From an uncultured Pelagibacteraceae bacterium (GTDB taxonomy: Bacteria > Pseudomonadota > Alphaproteobacteria > Pelagibacterales > Pelagibacteraceae), in the NCBI GenBank assembly GCA_902610115.1, contig CACLUK010000006.1, positions 1 through 51,497 of the forward strand: a DNA stretch of 51,497 bases, written 5' to 3'. The position numbers were made by a program, and so were the translations under genes. This document shows, piece by piece, positions 7,486 to 16,004 of this stretch. A model generated the notes under the pieces. That model did not search any database. It saw only the letters and a program-made list of their open reading frames with translations, and was not told where the DNA came from. Positions within the stretch are counted from its first letter, which is position 1, and each line of letters starts with the position of its first letter.

Positions 7486-8610
7486 TTATCTTTGGTTAAG
7501 CAACATTACTTCTCTTACTTCGGCTCCTCTGTATTTAGATAACGGTCTTATAAGTTTATTTGAGGCATGTTGTTCCATTATATGTGCAGACCAACCAGTA
7601 ATACGTGACATAACAAATATTGGTGTATAGAAATCTATATCAATTCCCATCATGTAATATGTTGGGCCGCATGGGAAATCTACATTAGGATGAATATTTT
7701 TACGGTCTAACATTACCTTTTCTAAAATCTCGTACATCCTTGTATACTTTTCTTTTTTCAAAAGCTTCGCAACTTTAAACATATAGTGTTTCATCGTTGG
7801 AACTCTAGAGTCTCCAGTACGGTAAACTCTATGACCAAATCCCATAACGACTTTTTTCTTGTTAAGTGCATTTTCAATCCAAGCTTTTGCCTTTTCAGGT
7901 TTTCCAATTTCCTTCATCATATGCATCACAGCTTCATTAGCTCCACCATGTAATGGACCTTTTAGAGAGGCGATTGCTCCAGTTATTGCACCATGTAAAT
8001 CAGATAAACTAGATGTAATTGTTCTTGCTGTAAAAGTTGAAACATTAAAACTATGTTCAGCATATAATATTAGTGAGATGTCAAATGCTCTTACAATTTC
8101 CTTATCAGGAACTTTATTAAACATCATTTTAAAAAAGTTTTCTGAAAAAGATAACTTCTTACTTGGAGCTATAATTGATTTTCCTTTTCGTGTTCTGAAA
8201 TAAGCAGCAACAGCTGTCGGTGTTTTAGCAAATATTCTCATTGCTTTTCTCATATTTGCTTTAGGAGAATTATCTTTTGTGTCTTTATCTTCTAATGCCA
8301 TTAAACTTACACAAGTTCTAATTACATCCATTGGATGAGCATTTCGAGGCATTTTTTTAATGTCATTTAATATTTGTTTAGAAAGTTTTCTTTCTGATCT
8401 CTCTTGTTTGATGAATTTTTTTAACTGACTTTTATTTGGAAGTTCTCCATTTAATACTAAATATGCAACTTCTTCGAAATCACACTTATCACAAAGTTCC
8501 TGAACAGTGTAACCTCTGTAAGTCAGTGCACTTAGCTCAGGTACTACATGTGATATTGTAGTTTCATCAACAACAATACCAAGCAATCCTTTTTTTATTT
8601 CTTCACTCAT
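7486..8610 (-). CDS. prpC: 2-methylcitrate synthase / citrate synthase family
   Basis: 374 aa enzyme of the citrate synthase fold. Catalytic histidines are His221 (GPLHGGANEAV) and His260 (GFGHRVYR), and the aspartate lies in the NVDFPCGPTYY region. The N-terminal GLLGIVVDETTISHVVPELSALTYRGY pattern is characteristic of PrpC, which condenses propionyl-CoA with oxaloacetate. Pairing with prpB supports this over housekeeping citrate synthase. The ATG overlaps the prpB stop by 1 base (TAATG). Confidence 0.9.
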   Translation of the reverse strand: MSEEIKKGLLGIVVDETTISHVVPELSALTYRGYTVQELCDKCDFEEVAYLVLNGELPNKSQLKKFIKQERSERKLSKQILNDIKKMPRNAHPMDVIRTCVSLMALEDKDTKDNSPKANMRKAMRIFAKTPTAVAAYFRTRKGKSIIAPSKKLSFSENFFKMMFNKVPDKEIVRAFDISLILYAEHSFNVSTFTARTITSSLSDLHGAITGAIASLKGPLHGGANEAVMHMMKEIGKPEKAKAWIENALNKKKVVMGFGHRVYRTGDSRVPTMKHYMFKVAKLLKKEKYTRMYEILEKVMLDRKNIHPNVDFPCGPTYYMMGIDIDFYTPIFVMSRITGWSAHIMEQHASNKLIRPLSKYRGAEVREVMLLNQR

Positions 8611-9506
8611 TATTCATGTCCTTCAGTAGAAAAATCTGTGATTTTCTTGTCAGGAGTATTGTATTTCTCATATTCTACTAACTCGTACAACCTTTTTCTA
8701 GTCTGCATTTTGTCCATAATATTATTTTGATGCCCATCTTTGAATATCGATTTAAGACCTAATTCAACGTTTTGCATTGCTAGCCTTTGTGTTGTAACAG
8801 GATAAATAACTAAATTATAACCTAAATTTTCTAATTGAGATCTGTTTAATAATTTAGATTTACCAAATTCTGTCATGTTAGCTAACAAATAGCTATTTGA
8901 TATTTTTCTTACTTTTTCAAACTCTTTCTCATCTTTCATTGCTTCTGGAAAAATCATGTCAGCACCAGCATCTTCATAGGATTTAATTCTTTCTAATGTT
9001 TTATCAATACCTTCTACTGTATTTGCATCAGTCCTTACTATGATTAAAAAATTTTTATCTTTTCTAGCATTTACCGACACTTTAATCTTTTTGACCATTT
9101 CATCTTTTGAAATAAGTTCTTTGTTATCTAAATGCCCGCATCTTTTTTCAGCTATTTGATCCTCTATATGGCAACCAGCTAACCCTTTTCCCTCAAAAGT
9201 TATTATTGTTTTTTCACAATCTTTAAACCCTGTATCTGCGTCCACTATGGTAGGAAGGTCAGTCACTCTAGATATTTGGTTGGCTCTATAACTCACTTGA
9301 TCTAAAGTTGTTAACCCTATGTCTGGTAATCCCAGATCATTAGACATAACACCACCTGAGATGTATACTCCATCAAATCCGATTTCAGCTATAAGTTTTG
9401 CGCACAAAGGGTTATAAGCGCCAGGGAATCTTAGAAGTTTTTTTGATCGTAATTTTTTTACAAATTCTAATCTTTTTTCAGAACTGTTCTTTTTTGTAAA
9501 ATGCAT
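8610..9506 (-). CDS. prpB: 2-methylisocitrate lyase PrpB
   Basis: 298 aa isocitrate lyase/PEP mutase superfamily enzyme that cleaves 2-methylisocitrate to pyruvate and succinate. DADTGF at residues 89-94 binds Mg2+, and KRCG at 121-124 holds the catalytic cysteine. I chose the ATG at 9506 over an in-frame TTG at 9512. The gene is 43 bases after the LysE-type gene and is translationally coupled to prpC. No 2-methylcitrate dehydratase (prpD or acnD) gene is nearby, so that step must be encoded elsewhere. Confidence 0.92.
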   Translation of the reverse strand: MHFTKKNSSEKRLEFVKKLRSKKLLRFPGAYNPLCAKLIAEIGFDGVYISGGVMSNDLGLPDIGLTTLDQVSYRANQISRVTDLPTIVDADTGFKDCEKTIITFEGKGLAGCHIEDQIAEKRCGHLDNKELISKDEMVKKIKVSVNARKDKNFLIIVRTDANTVEGIDKTLERIKSYEDAGADMIFPEAMKDEKEFEKVRKISNSYLLANMTEFGKSKLLNRSQLENLGYNLVIYPVTTQRLAMQNVELGLKSIFKDGHQNNIMDKMQTRKRLYELVEYEKYNTPDKKITDFSTEGHE

Positions 9507-9549
9507 CTGCAAAGTTTATATTAAAGAGAGAAATAAAAATCAAAGGCTA

Positions 9550-10149
9550 TTATTTAATAAGAATAAATATACCGGTTAATACTAACAAAAGCGCCAAAAC
9601 ATATTCTATAATTTTTTTTGTTTTAATATCTCCGACGAACTTTCTTAATCCACTTCCAAAAAGCGCCCAAAGACTGATTGTAGGAAAACATATTACTGCT
9701 GCAGTAATAGTTACAAATGCAACCCCCATAAAAATGTTTTCTTCAGTTGGAAAAAAACCTGACGCAACAGTGACCGCAATTGACCAAGCTTTTGGATTTA
9801 TGAACTGGAACAATGATGCCTCGTAAAATCTTAATGGTCTTCCAGTTTCTTTTTGAACCATAGAAAATGAGCCAATCATTTTCCACCCTAGATACATCAA
9901 ATATATAAAACATAAGATTTTCATGTAAAATTGGATTTGAGGATAGATTAAAAACAAATTTGCTAAACCAAAACAAGTTAGCCCAATTTGGAAAATGTGT
10001 CCTAAAGGAATACCAATCAAATGTGGCAAGGTTCTCACAAATCCAAATTTCATACCTGATGCTGTAAGCATTGCATTATTTGGACCTGGCGTAAAAAACA
10101 TCGTAAAATAAAAAGTTGCTAAAGCTGAAAATAGAGCAAAACTAATCAT
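9550..10149 (-). CDS. LysE/RhtB-family amino acid exporter
   Basis: 199 aa inner-membrane protein with about six hydrophobic segments and the family's FTPGPNNAML motif at residues 19-28. Other family landmarks are the GIPLGHIFQIG segment and FINPKAW in the middle. The family exports amino acids such as lysine, homoserine, threonine or leucine; the substrate cannot be told from sequence. The start ATG overlaps the gph stop by 4 bases (ATGA), so it is co-translated with the phosphatase. Confidence 0.88.
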   Translation of the reverse strand: MISFALFSALATFYFTMFFTPGPNNAMLTASGMKFGFVRTLPHLIGIPLGHIFQIGLTCFGLANLFLIYPQIQFYMKILCFIYLMYLGWKMIGSFSMVQKETGRPLRFYEASLFQFINPKAWSIAVTVASGFFPTEENIFMGVAFVTITAAVICFPTISLWALFGSGLRKFVGDIKTKKIIEYVLALLLVLTGIFILIK

Positions 10150-10808
10150 AAATACTTTTCAATAATTTTTTCAAAATTGACAAAATCAGAAATTAGTTCA
10201 TCGTGTTTTATTTCTTTTTCAGTTTTTTCTGTATATCCATCTTTAACTAAAACAAATGGTAATTTAGCATTATGTGCAGACATAGCATCAACCTCGCTGT
10301 CTCCAATCATAATAGTTTTTTTTAAATCACCTCCGATTATTTCGACAACATCTGTAAGGTGTCTAGGGTCAGGTTTGTTAAATGTAAAAGTATCAGAGCC
10401 AGCTACATATTCAAAAAATTTAAAAAGATCTAATTTTTTTAACAAGTCTATCGCAAGCCTTTCTTGTTTATTAGTACAAACAGCCATTGAAATATTTTTA
10501 CTTTTTGCCCATTTAAAAAAATCAATTGCACCTTTTATTGGAAAACTATTTTTATCAATATTTCTTGAATAAAAATCTATAAATTCTTTAGTCATTTTTT
10601 TTTTTGTTTTTTCATCTTTTATTTCCTCTTTAAAAGATCTTTGCATCATTACCCATGCACCTTTTCCTGCAAGTGATTTAATATCTTCTAGCTTCTTTTC
10701 TGATTGACCAAACTTTCTCATTACATGATTATGAGCAGCCATTAAATCTGGAGCGGTGTTCACTATAGTTCCGTCTAAATCAAAAAGAATTGTGTAAATT
10801 TGATTCAT
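10146..10808 (-). CDS. gph: HAD-family phosphoglycolate phosphatase-like hydrolase
   Basis: 220 aa HAD hydrolase with all four motifs: DLDGT at residues 10-14 (nucleophile Asp10), CTN at 111-113, Lys145 in FNKPDP, and GDSEVD at 169-174. The helical cap between motifs I and II (about 20-85) is the Gph/PGPase subtype, suggesting phosphoglycolate dephosphorylation, although related proteins act on other small phosphates. First gene of the minus-strand run leading to prpBC. It is divergent from the glmU-like gene, 71 bases away. Confidence 0.85.
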   Translation of the reverse strand: MNQIYTILFDLDGTIVNTAPDLMAAHNHVMRKFGQSEKKLEDIKSLAGKGAWVMMQRSFKEEIKDEKTKKKMTKEFIDFYSRNIDKNSFPIKGAIDFFKWAKSKNISMAVCTNKQERLAIDLLKKLDLFKFFEYVAGSDTFTFNKPDPRHLTDVVEIIGGDLKKTIMIGDSEVDAMSAHNAKLPFVLVKDGYTEKTEKEIKHDELISDFVNFEKIIEKYL

Positions 10809-10879
10809 TTTTTTAAAGTATTAAAAAGAAATATTTTGTGACTTATTTCAGTTACATTAATAATGTAAAGAAATTTTTA

Positions 10880-11524
10880 ATGAATACAAATAATAAATTA
10901 AATAAAGCTAATTCATATAGGCTTTCACAAGAGTTATTAAGAAATAAAGCATTGAAGAAAGGTGTAAATTTAATTTCACCGGAAACAATATTTTTATCAA
11001 AAGATACTTTATTTGGAAAAAATGTAACTATTGATCCATATGTTGTAATTGGTCCAAGTGTAAAAATTGGAGATAACTCTCATATTAAATCTTTTAGCCA
11101 TATTGAAAGAACCATTATTGAAAAAAATGTGATTGTAGGTCCTTACGCAAGATTAAGAGAGGGGACTATATTAAAAAAAAATAGTAAAATTGGAAATTTT
11201 GTAGAAACAAAAAAAACCTCTATAAACCAAAATTCAAAAGTGAATCATCTCTCATATATCGGCGATACTACAATTGGAAAGAATTCAAACATCGGTGCAG
11301 GTACAATTACTTGTAATTATGATGGTGTTAAAAAATCTAAAACAAAAATAGCAAATAATGTTTTTATAGGTTCCAACTCTTCATTAGTTGCGCCAGTTAG
11401 AATTAACGAAAATAGTGTGGTAGGAGCTGGCTCGGTAATTACAAAAAATGTTAAAAAAAAGTCATTAGCACTTACAAGAGCTTCGCAAGTAGAAATTAAA
11501 AATTACAAAAGGAAAAAAAAATAA
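10880..11524 (+). CDS. GlmU-like glucosamine-1-phosphate acetyltransferase domain only
   Basis: 214 aa from ATG 10880 (a GTG at 10838 would add 14 residues; neither has a clear ribosome site). It matches the C-terminal left-handed beta-helix of GlmU. The GlmU linker and start of the helix ([27 protein letters not shown]) lead to hexapeptide repeats, then [48 protein letters not shown] and [20 protein letters not shown]. The roughly 230-residue N-terminal uridylyltransferase domain of normal GlmU is absent. No upstream remnant exists because gph occupies that DNA in the other direction. The protein should acetylate glucosamine-1-phosphate, and UDP transfer would need another protein. Its stop overlaps the glmS start. 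Confidence 0.88.
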   Translation: MNTNNKLNKANSYRLSQELLRNKALKKGVNLISPETIFLSKDTLFGKNVTIDPYVVIGPSVKIGDNSHIKSFSHIERTIIEKNVIVGPYARLREGTILKKNSKIGNFVETKKTSINQNSKVNHLSYIGDTTIGKNSNIGAGTITCNYDGVKKSKTKIANNVFIGSNSSLVAPVRINENSVVGAGSVITKNVKKKSLALTRASQVEIKNYKRKKK

Positions 11525-13341
11525 TGTGTGGAATTATTGGTATTGCTAGTAATAAACCAGTCTCAATTAACATAATCAACTCTTTAAAAAAACTAGAGTA
11601 CAGAGGATATGACTCTGCAGGCTTGGCGACTTTAAGCAATAACTTAATTGATGAAAAAAAATGTTCAGGAAGAGTTAATGAGCTAGAGAAAATTTTATTC
11701 AAAAATCCTTCAAACGGAAATATTGGAATAGGCCATGTAAGATGGGCAACTCATGGGGTACCAAATATTATAAATGCTCATCCTCACTCCTCAGATGAAG
11801 TTTCAGTTGTTCACAATGGAATAATTGAAAATTCAGATGAATTAAAAAAAGATTTAGAAGCTCGAGGTTTTAAGTTTAAATCACAAACTGATACCGAAGT
11901 TATTACTATATTAGTGACTCAGTATTTACAAAACTCAAAACCTCTAGACTCAGTATTTAAAACATTAAAAAAATTAAAGGGCAGTTTTGCATTAGGTATT
12001 ATATTTAAAAATTTTCCAAACATCATAATTGGCGCTAGAAGAGGGAGCCCTTTAGCTGTTGGTTATTCAAAAGATGAAAACTATCTAGGTTCAGACTCTT
12101 ACGCCCTGAAATCTATGACGAATAAAATTTCTTATCTGGATGATGGTGAATTATGTATGTTGAACAAGGATAATGTTGAATTTTATGACGTTAATCAAAA
12201 TAAGATTAACAAAAAAATTCACACATTATCAGATGATGAAAATATTTCTGATAAAGGAGATTATAAAAACTTTATGTCCAAAGAAATTTTTGAACAATCC
12301 ATTACTATAAAAAAATGTATAAGCGAATATACCGATAGGTTAAAAAAAGATATAAATATTTATAACTTTCCAATTGATCCTAAAAAAATTAATAAAATAG
12401 TTTTAATTGGTTGTGGAACAGCATATCATTCATGCCTAGTTGCAAAATATTGGTTTGAAGAATTAACCTCCATAGATGTTGAAATCGATATAGCTTCAGA
12501 ATTTAGATACAGAAATTTAAAATTTAATTCTAATAACCTTTATATTTTTGTCTCACAATCTGGTGAGACAGCAGATACAGCAGCTGCATTAGATATATGT
12601 AAAAAAAATAAAGTAAAAACATGTTCTATTATTAATGTTGTAGAGAGCACAATTGCAAGAAATTCAGATTGGGTTTTACCTATTCATGCTGGCCCAGAAA
12701 TTGGAGTGGCTTCTACAAAAGCTTTTTTAGGGCAATTAATAGTCTTATATATCCTTACTTTAAAACTTGCATTTAACAGAGAAGATATTGATAAAAAAAT
12801 TTTCGAAAATAATCTAAAAAATTTAGAAAAACTTCCTGAAGCAATTAATAATACGTTAAAACTGGAAAGCGAAATCCAATTAATGGCTAAAGAATTTTTA
12901 GACGCCAAAGGATCAATGTTCTTAGGAAGAGGAAATTCCTTTCCTGTTGCTCTTGAAGGTGCTTTAAAATTAAAAGAGCTTTCTTATTTACATGCTGAGG
13001 GATACCCAGCTGGCGAGATGAAACATGGCCCATTAGCTTTAATCGAAGAGGGCTTACCTGTAATAGTAATCGCACCAAATGATAGATACTATGAAAAAAC
13101 TTTGTCAAACACTCAAGAAGTCATAGCCAGAGGTGGCAAAATCTTTTTTATTACAGACAATGAAAAAAGATTGTTTAGTACAAATATTAGATTTAGATTG
13201 AGAGTCCCTCGCGTAGATAATCTGCTATCACCTTTATTACTAACAATTCCTCTTCAACTTTTGGCTTACCACGTAGCATTATTAAAAGATTGTGATATAG
13301 ACAAACCAAGAAATTTAGCAAAGTCAGTCACTGTAGAGTAA
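11524..13341 (+). CDS. glmS: Glutamine-fructose-6-phosphate aminotransferase GlmS
   Basis: 605 aa, normal full length. MCGIIGIAS at the start gives the N-terminal nucleophile Cys2 of the glutaminase domain, with RWATHG and HNGIIEN typical of the class. Two SIS sugar-isomerase domains follow (GCGTAYHS and SQSGETADT in the first, GRGNSFPVALEGALKLKE in the second). It converts fructose-6-phosphate and glutamine to glucosamine-6-phosphate for peptidoglycan and LPS. It overlaps the glmU-like gene by 1 base (TAATG), making an amino-sugar operon. No glmS ribozyme-like leader is visible. Confidence 0.96.
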   Translation: MCGIIGIASNKPVSINIINSLKKLEYRGYDSAGLATLSNNLIDEKKCSGRVNELEKILFKNPSNGNIGIGHVRWATHGVPNIINAHPHSSDEVSVVHNGIIENSDELKKDLEARGFKFKSQTDTEVITILVTQYLQNSKPLDSVFKTLKKLKGSFALGIIFKNFPNIIIGARRGSPLAVGYSKDENYLGSDSYALKSMTNKISYLDDGELCMLNKDNVEFYDVNQNKINKKIHTLSDDENISDKGDYKNFMSKEIFEQSITIKKCISEYTDRLKKDINIYNFPIDPKKINKIVLIGCGTAYHSCLVAKYWFEELTSIDVEIDIASEFRYRNLKFNSNNLYIFVSQSGETADTAAALDICKKNKVKTCSIINVVESTIARNSDWVLPIHAGPEIGVASTKAFLGQLIVLYILTLKLAFNREDIDKKIFENNLKNLEKLPEAINNTLKLESEIQLMAKEFLDAKGSMFLGRGNSFPVALEGALKLKELSYLHAEGYPAGEMKHGPLALIEEGLPVIVIAPNDRYYEKTLSNTQEVIARGGKIFFITDNEKRLFSTNIRFRLRVPRVDNLLSPLLLTIPLQLLAYHVALLKDCDIDKPRNLAKSVTVE

Positions 13342-13342
13342 A

Positions 13343-13756
13343 ATGAAAAAAAAATATCAAGCTTTGGTTCTATCGTGTATAGATCCTAGATTTCAACCAA
13401 TAGTTTTTAATTATTTAAAAAAAAGAAAATTAACAGGAAGGTATAGTTCTTTTACTATTGCGGGTTCAGCAATTGGTGTCACTGCTATTAAGTTCAAAAA
13501 ATGGCATAAAACATTTTGGGACAATCTTGAAACTTCAATAAAGTTACACAAAATTAAGAAATTAATAGTTATCAATCATCGTGATTGTGGTGCTGCCAAA
13601 ATTGTTAATAGAAAAAAAAAATTTGATAGTTTTAATGAGACTAAAATTCATAAAAATTCTTTCACTAAAATAAAAAATAAATTCAAAAACAAATATCCAA
13701 ATTTAAAGATCGAAACTATTCTCGCCTCCTTAAATAAAAGAGTTGAAAAATTTTGA
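13343..13756 (+). CDS. Small beta-carbonic anhydrase-like protein
   Basis: 137 aa, well below the usual roughly 200 aa of beta-carbonic anhydrases. It has the zinc-binding pattern of that family: Cys12 with Asp14 and Arg16 (SCIDPRF), then His79 and Cys82 (NHRDCGA). The segment between contains FTIAGSAIG, like the family's RNAG strand. It could hydrate CO2 or be a divergent zinc protein using the same site. It starts 1 base after the glmS stop, so it is probably in that transcript. The C-terminus is rich in lysine and lacks the last family helices. Confidence 0.75.
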   Translation: MKKKYQALVLSCIDPRFQPIVFNYLKKRKLTGRYSSFTIAGSAIGVTAIKFKKWHKTFWDNLETSIKLHKIKKLIVINHRDCGAAKIVNRKKKFDSFNETKIHKNSFTKIKNKFKNKYPNLKIETILASLNKRVEKF

Positions 13757-13836
13757 TATATTGCAGTTTTTAGACTAATTTTTAAATTCTTACTTGGAAA
13801 ATTTTCATTTTAATATATATATACCATCAGTTGTAT

Positions 13837-15213
13837 ATGAAAAAATGGAACTTAAATAGTTGGACTAAATTCCCTGCTAAACATTTACCTGTTTATCAAG
13901 ATAAAGGTGAACTTGATTTGGTTTTAAGTAAAATCAAAAAGTACCCGCCTCTTGTTTTTGCAGGAGAATCTAGGTCTCTAAAAAAGGCCCTTGCTGATGT
14001 GGCTGAAGGAAAAGCATTTTTATTACAAGGTGGAGATTGTGCTGAAAGTTTTGCTGAATTTCACCCTGACAACATAAGAGATACATTTAAAGTTCTTTTA
14101 CAAATGTCATTAGTCCTTACAGCATCCGCTTCGATGCCAGTTGTGAAAGTTGGAAGAATTGCTGGTCAATTTTCAAAACCAAGAAGTGCACCTACTGAAA
14201 AAAAAGATGGTATAGAACTACCAAGTTATTTAGGTGATAACATTAATGGAATGGAATTTACAGAAAAAGCAAGAATACCAGATGCTAAAAGATTATTTAG
14301 AGCGTATTCCCAGTCAGCATCAACTTTAAATTTATTAAGAGCTTTTTCACAAGGAGGATTTGCCGATTTAAGACAAGTACATTTGTGGAATTTAGGATTT
14401 ATTAAAGATAAAACTAAAGGTAAATATAAAGAAATTGAAGACAAGATTAGTGATGCTCTAGCTTTTATGGAAGCGTGCGGGATCAATTCTGATAATAATC
14501 GAAGGCTAAGATCTGTAAATTTTTACACTTCTCATGAAGCTTTACTATTACCTTTCGAAGAGTCTATGACAAGAGTGGACTCAACTACAGGTGAATTTCA
14601 TGATACCTCAGCACATTTTGTTTGGATAGGAGATAGAACAAGACAACCTGATGGAGCACATGTAGAATTTTGCAGAGGAATTAAAAACCCAATTGGTCTT
14701 AAATGTGGACCTACTCTAAAACCAGAGGAACTTTTAAATCTTTGCAATATATTAAATCCAGATAACGAACCAGGTAGACTGACATTGATATCAAGATTTG
14801 GAGCAGACAATGTAGAAAAATATTTACCTAAATTAATTAAAGCCATTAAAAAAGAGGGATTAAAAGTAGTTTGGTCATGTGATCCAATGCACGGAAATAC
14901 AATTAAAGCAGCTACAGGATTTAAAACAAGAACGTTTGAAAGTGTACTAAAAGAAGTTAAAAATTTCTTTGCAGTTAGCCAAGCAGAAGGAAGTTACGCA
15001 GGGGGTTTGCATATTGAAATGACTGGTCAAGATGTGACAGAGTGTACTGGCGGGGCTCAAAAAATATCTGAAAACGATTTATCAAATAGATATAGGACTC
15101 ATTGTGACCCTAGATTAAACGCAGATCAAGCTTTAGAATTAGCTTTCCTAATTTCTGAAGAAATCAAGAAAAATTCAAAAATATCAAACAAAATTATTCA
15201 AGCCGCGTCTTAA
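13837..15213 (+). CDS. aroG: Class II 3-deoxy-7-phosphoheptulonate (DAHP) synthase
   Basis: About 458 aa enzyme of the class II (plant/Mycobacterium-type) DAHP synthase family, which joins PEP and erythrose-4-phosphate to start aromatic amino acid synthesis. Family markers in order are [26 protein letters not shown] (metal-binding Cys), [18 protein letters not shown] (His ligand), [14 protein letters not shown] (Glu ligand) and HCDPRLN (Asp ligand). I use ATG 13837 rather than the TTG two codons upstream. An AT-rich stretch with TTGGAA and TATATA-like elements precedes it, so it may have its own promoter. Confidence 0.95.
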   Translation: MKKWNLNSWTKFPAKHLPVYQDKGELDLVLSKIKKYPPLVFAGESRSLKKALADVAEGKAFLLQGGDCAESFAEFHPDNIRDTFKVLLQMSLVLTASASMPVVKVGRIAGQFSKPRSAPTEKKDGIELPSYLGDNINGMEFTEKARIPDAKRLFRAYSQSASTLNLLRAFSQGGFADLRQVHLWNLGFIKDKTKGKYKEIEDKISDALAFMEACGINSDNNRRLRSVNFYTSHEALLLPFEESMTRVDSTTGEFHDTSAHFVWIGDRTRQPDGAHVEFCRGIKNPIGLKCGPTLKPEELLNLCNILNPDNEPGRLTLISRFGADNVEKYLPKLIKAIKKEGLKVVWSCDPMHGNTIKAATGFKTRTFESVLKEVKNFFAVSQAEGSYAGGLHIEMTGQDVTECTGGAQKISENDLSNRYRTHCDPRLNADQALELAFLISEEIKKNSKISNKIIQAAS

Positions 15214-15233
15214 TAATTATTGTAATTATTAAG
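15209..15233 (+). other. AT-only hairpin over the DAHP synthase stop codon
   Basis: CTTAATAATTA (15209-15219) and TAATTATTAAG (15223-15233) are perfect inverted repeats around TTG. The left arm includes the stop codon. There is no T-tract and almost no G/C, so termination is unlikely. It could be a weak processing or stability element before nadE. Confidence 0.4.
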
Positions 15234-15266
15234 ACCAGACCTTAAAAGAGAGGTAAGGTACTAATT

Positions 15267-16004
15267 ATGGATGTAAAAAAAAGAGCTAAAATCATAACTG
15301 AATGGATAAATAACTATTGCGATTCGTCGTCGTATAAACCTAAAGCATTAGTTGTTGGGATTTCAGGAGGAATTGACTCTTCAGTTGTTAGTACTTTGTG
15401 TGCAAATACCGGTAAAAAAACTATTGTGTTAACAATGCCAATCAAACAAATTAAGTCACAACACGACTTAAGTCTTTCACATGCAAAGTGGTTAAAACAA
15501 AAGTATAATAATGTCGAGCACCATTTATTAGAAATGGATAAAATCTTTAACTCTTTTTCTCAAGTTTTAAATAAATTTGATAATGAGCATGGATATGCAA
15601 ATTCTAGAGCAAGATTGAGAATGGCATCATTATACCAAGTAGCTTCAGCTAATAGTGGAATAGTTGTTGGTACAGGTAATAAGGTTGAGGATTTTGGCGT
15701 TGGTTTTTATACTAAATATGGAGATGGTGGAGTTGATATTTCACCAATAGCTGACTGCACTAAAACTCAAGTTTGGGAACTCGGAAAGCATCTTGGAGTA
15801 TCAGAAGAAATTATAAACACTCCTCCAACAGACGGATTATGGGACGATGGAAGAAACGATGTTCAACAACTTGGCATGAGCTATGAGGATCTTGAAAAAG
15901 CAATGGTAAACAAGAATGATCCAAACTACCAAAAATATTTAGAGATAAGAGAAAAAAATTTACACAAAATGAATCCTATACCAGTTTGCAAATTCAATGA
16001 ATAA
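15267..16004 (+). CDS. nadE: NH3-dependent NAD+ synthetase NadE
   Basis: 245 aa ATP-pyrophosphatase-fold enzyme that amidates deamido-NAD. The P-loop SGGIDSSV is at residues 33-40. GTGNKVEDFGVGFYTKYGDGGVDISPIADCTKTQV is the characteristic NAD synthetase block (deamido-NAD and ATP contacts). There is no N-terminal glutaminase domain, so it uses free ammonia. A ribosome site-like AGAGGTAAGG lies just upstream. The 3' end overlaps cysS by 8 bases. Confidence 0.95.
   Translation: MDVKKRAKIITEWINNYCDSSSYKPKALVVGISGGIDSSVVSTLCANTGKKTIVLTMPIKQIKSQHDLSLSHAKWLKQKYNNVEHHLLEMDKIFNSFSQVLNKFDNEHGYANSRARLRMASLYQVASANSGIVVGTGNKVEDFGVGFYTKYGDGGVDISPIADCTKTQVWELGKHLGVSEEIINTPPTDGLWDDGRNDVQQLGMSYEDLEKAMVNKNDPNYQKYLEIREKNLHKMNPIPVCKFNE

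Noticed and set aside
11524..11700. glmS-type self-cleaving ribozyme near glmS
   Set aside because: glmS overlaps the glmU-like stop codon by 1 base, leaving no leader for a ribozyme.
15209..15233. Intrinsic terminator after DAHP synthase
   Set aside because: The stem is almost all A-T, includes the stop codon and has no T-run after it; too weak to terminate.
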